Part shown: in pieces, positions 6,029-6,121 of the stretch
How the letters are laid out: each line of letters starts with the position of its first letter
Position numbering within the stretch: position 1 is the stretch's first letter
Assembly (NCBI GenBank): GCA_014381035.1
Contig: JACMIS010000061.1
Span: forward strand, 1 to 6,121
Reading direction: 5' to 3'
Length of the DNA: 6,121 nucleotides
Origin: Armatimonadota bacterium
GTDB lineage: Bacteria > Armatimonadota > Armatimonadia > Armatimonadales > Armatimonadaceae
Translations under genes and position numbers: made by a program
The notes under the pieces: generated by a model
The model's database searches: none
Told to the model about the DNA's origin: nothing
Seen by the model: only the letters and a program-made list of their open reading frames with translations

Positions 6029-6121
6029 ATGTCCCGTCCTACAACCTTTGCCGTTGTCGCTTTATCGGCGACCGTTTGCGCCGTCGCCGCCGCTTACGCC
6101 GCCTTGCCAAGTTCGCAGGCG
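6029..6121 (+). CDS. N-terminal fragment of an exported protein with Sec signal peptide, runs off the right edge
   Basis: ATG 6029-6031 is preceded by GGAG (6018-6021) at 7 nt, and the frame is open for 31 codons to the window end. The peptide begins MSRPTTFAVVALSATVCAVA: a short n-region with Arg3, a hydrophobic core (7-22) and a likely signal peptidase I site after AYA (22-24), followed by ALPSSQA. No lipobox is formed around Cys17, where the -1 residue is Val. The mature protein is outside the window, so its function is unknown. It is transcribed divergently from thpR-recA, from the TTGACA/TATGAT promoter. Confidence 0.8.
   Translation, partial: MSRPTTFAVVALSATVCAVAAAYAALPSSQA

Overview
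The window is a GC-rich bacterial chromosome segment. Everything from the left edge to about 5838 is read on the minus strand; one gene at the far right edge is read on the plus strand. Nothing looks like a phage, plasmid or defence island. The gene order thpR/ligT-recA resembles the cinA-ligT-recA order known from Deinococcus. That order, the GTG and ATG starts with CAGGAG-type ribosome sites, and a large exported Reg_prop-type propeller protein would fit a Deinococcota- or Armatimonadota-like environmental bacterium. This placement is a low-confidence inference, because no rRNA or other phylogenetic marker was compared with a database.

Layout, in minus-strand reading order. A divergent promoter region at about 5880-5932 has strong promoter-like boxes on both strands that share one -10 block. 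To its left are thpR (RNA 2',3'-cyclic phosphodiesterase, 5838-5269), a 107-bp imperfect palindromic element with perfect 24-bp arms (5163-5269) that fills most of the thpR-recA gap, and recA (5135-4080). A 15-bp GC-rich hairpin (4021-4060) follows the recA stop. Next come a 936-residue predicted exported protein that looks like two beta-propellers (3903-1093), a 183-bp gap with a weak promoter candidate, a rhomboid-fold membrane protein with no histidine anywhere (909-106), and, 15 bp later, the first 30 codons of another gene that leaves the window at base 1.

To the right of the divergent promoter, the plus strand carries a 9-codon mini-ORF with its own good ribosome site (5959-5988). After it comes the start of a gene with a clear Sec-type signal peptide (6029 to the window end).

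How the genes relate: thpR and recA are probably co-transcribed, with the palindrome forming a long hairpin between the two cistrons. The rhomboid-like gene and the partial gene after it form a second short operon. The propeller gene stands between the two units and may be transcribed separately. The points most worth a second look are the palindromic element that reaches into the thpR stop codon, the shared-core divergent promoter, the histidine-free rhomboid, the mini-ORF, and an alanine in the RecA P-loop. I did not find a convincing wholly new system; most of the window is ordinary housekeeping or envelope content.
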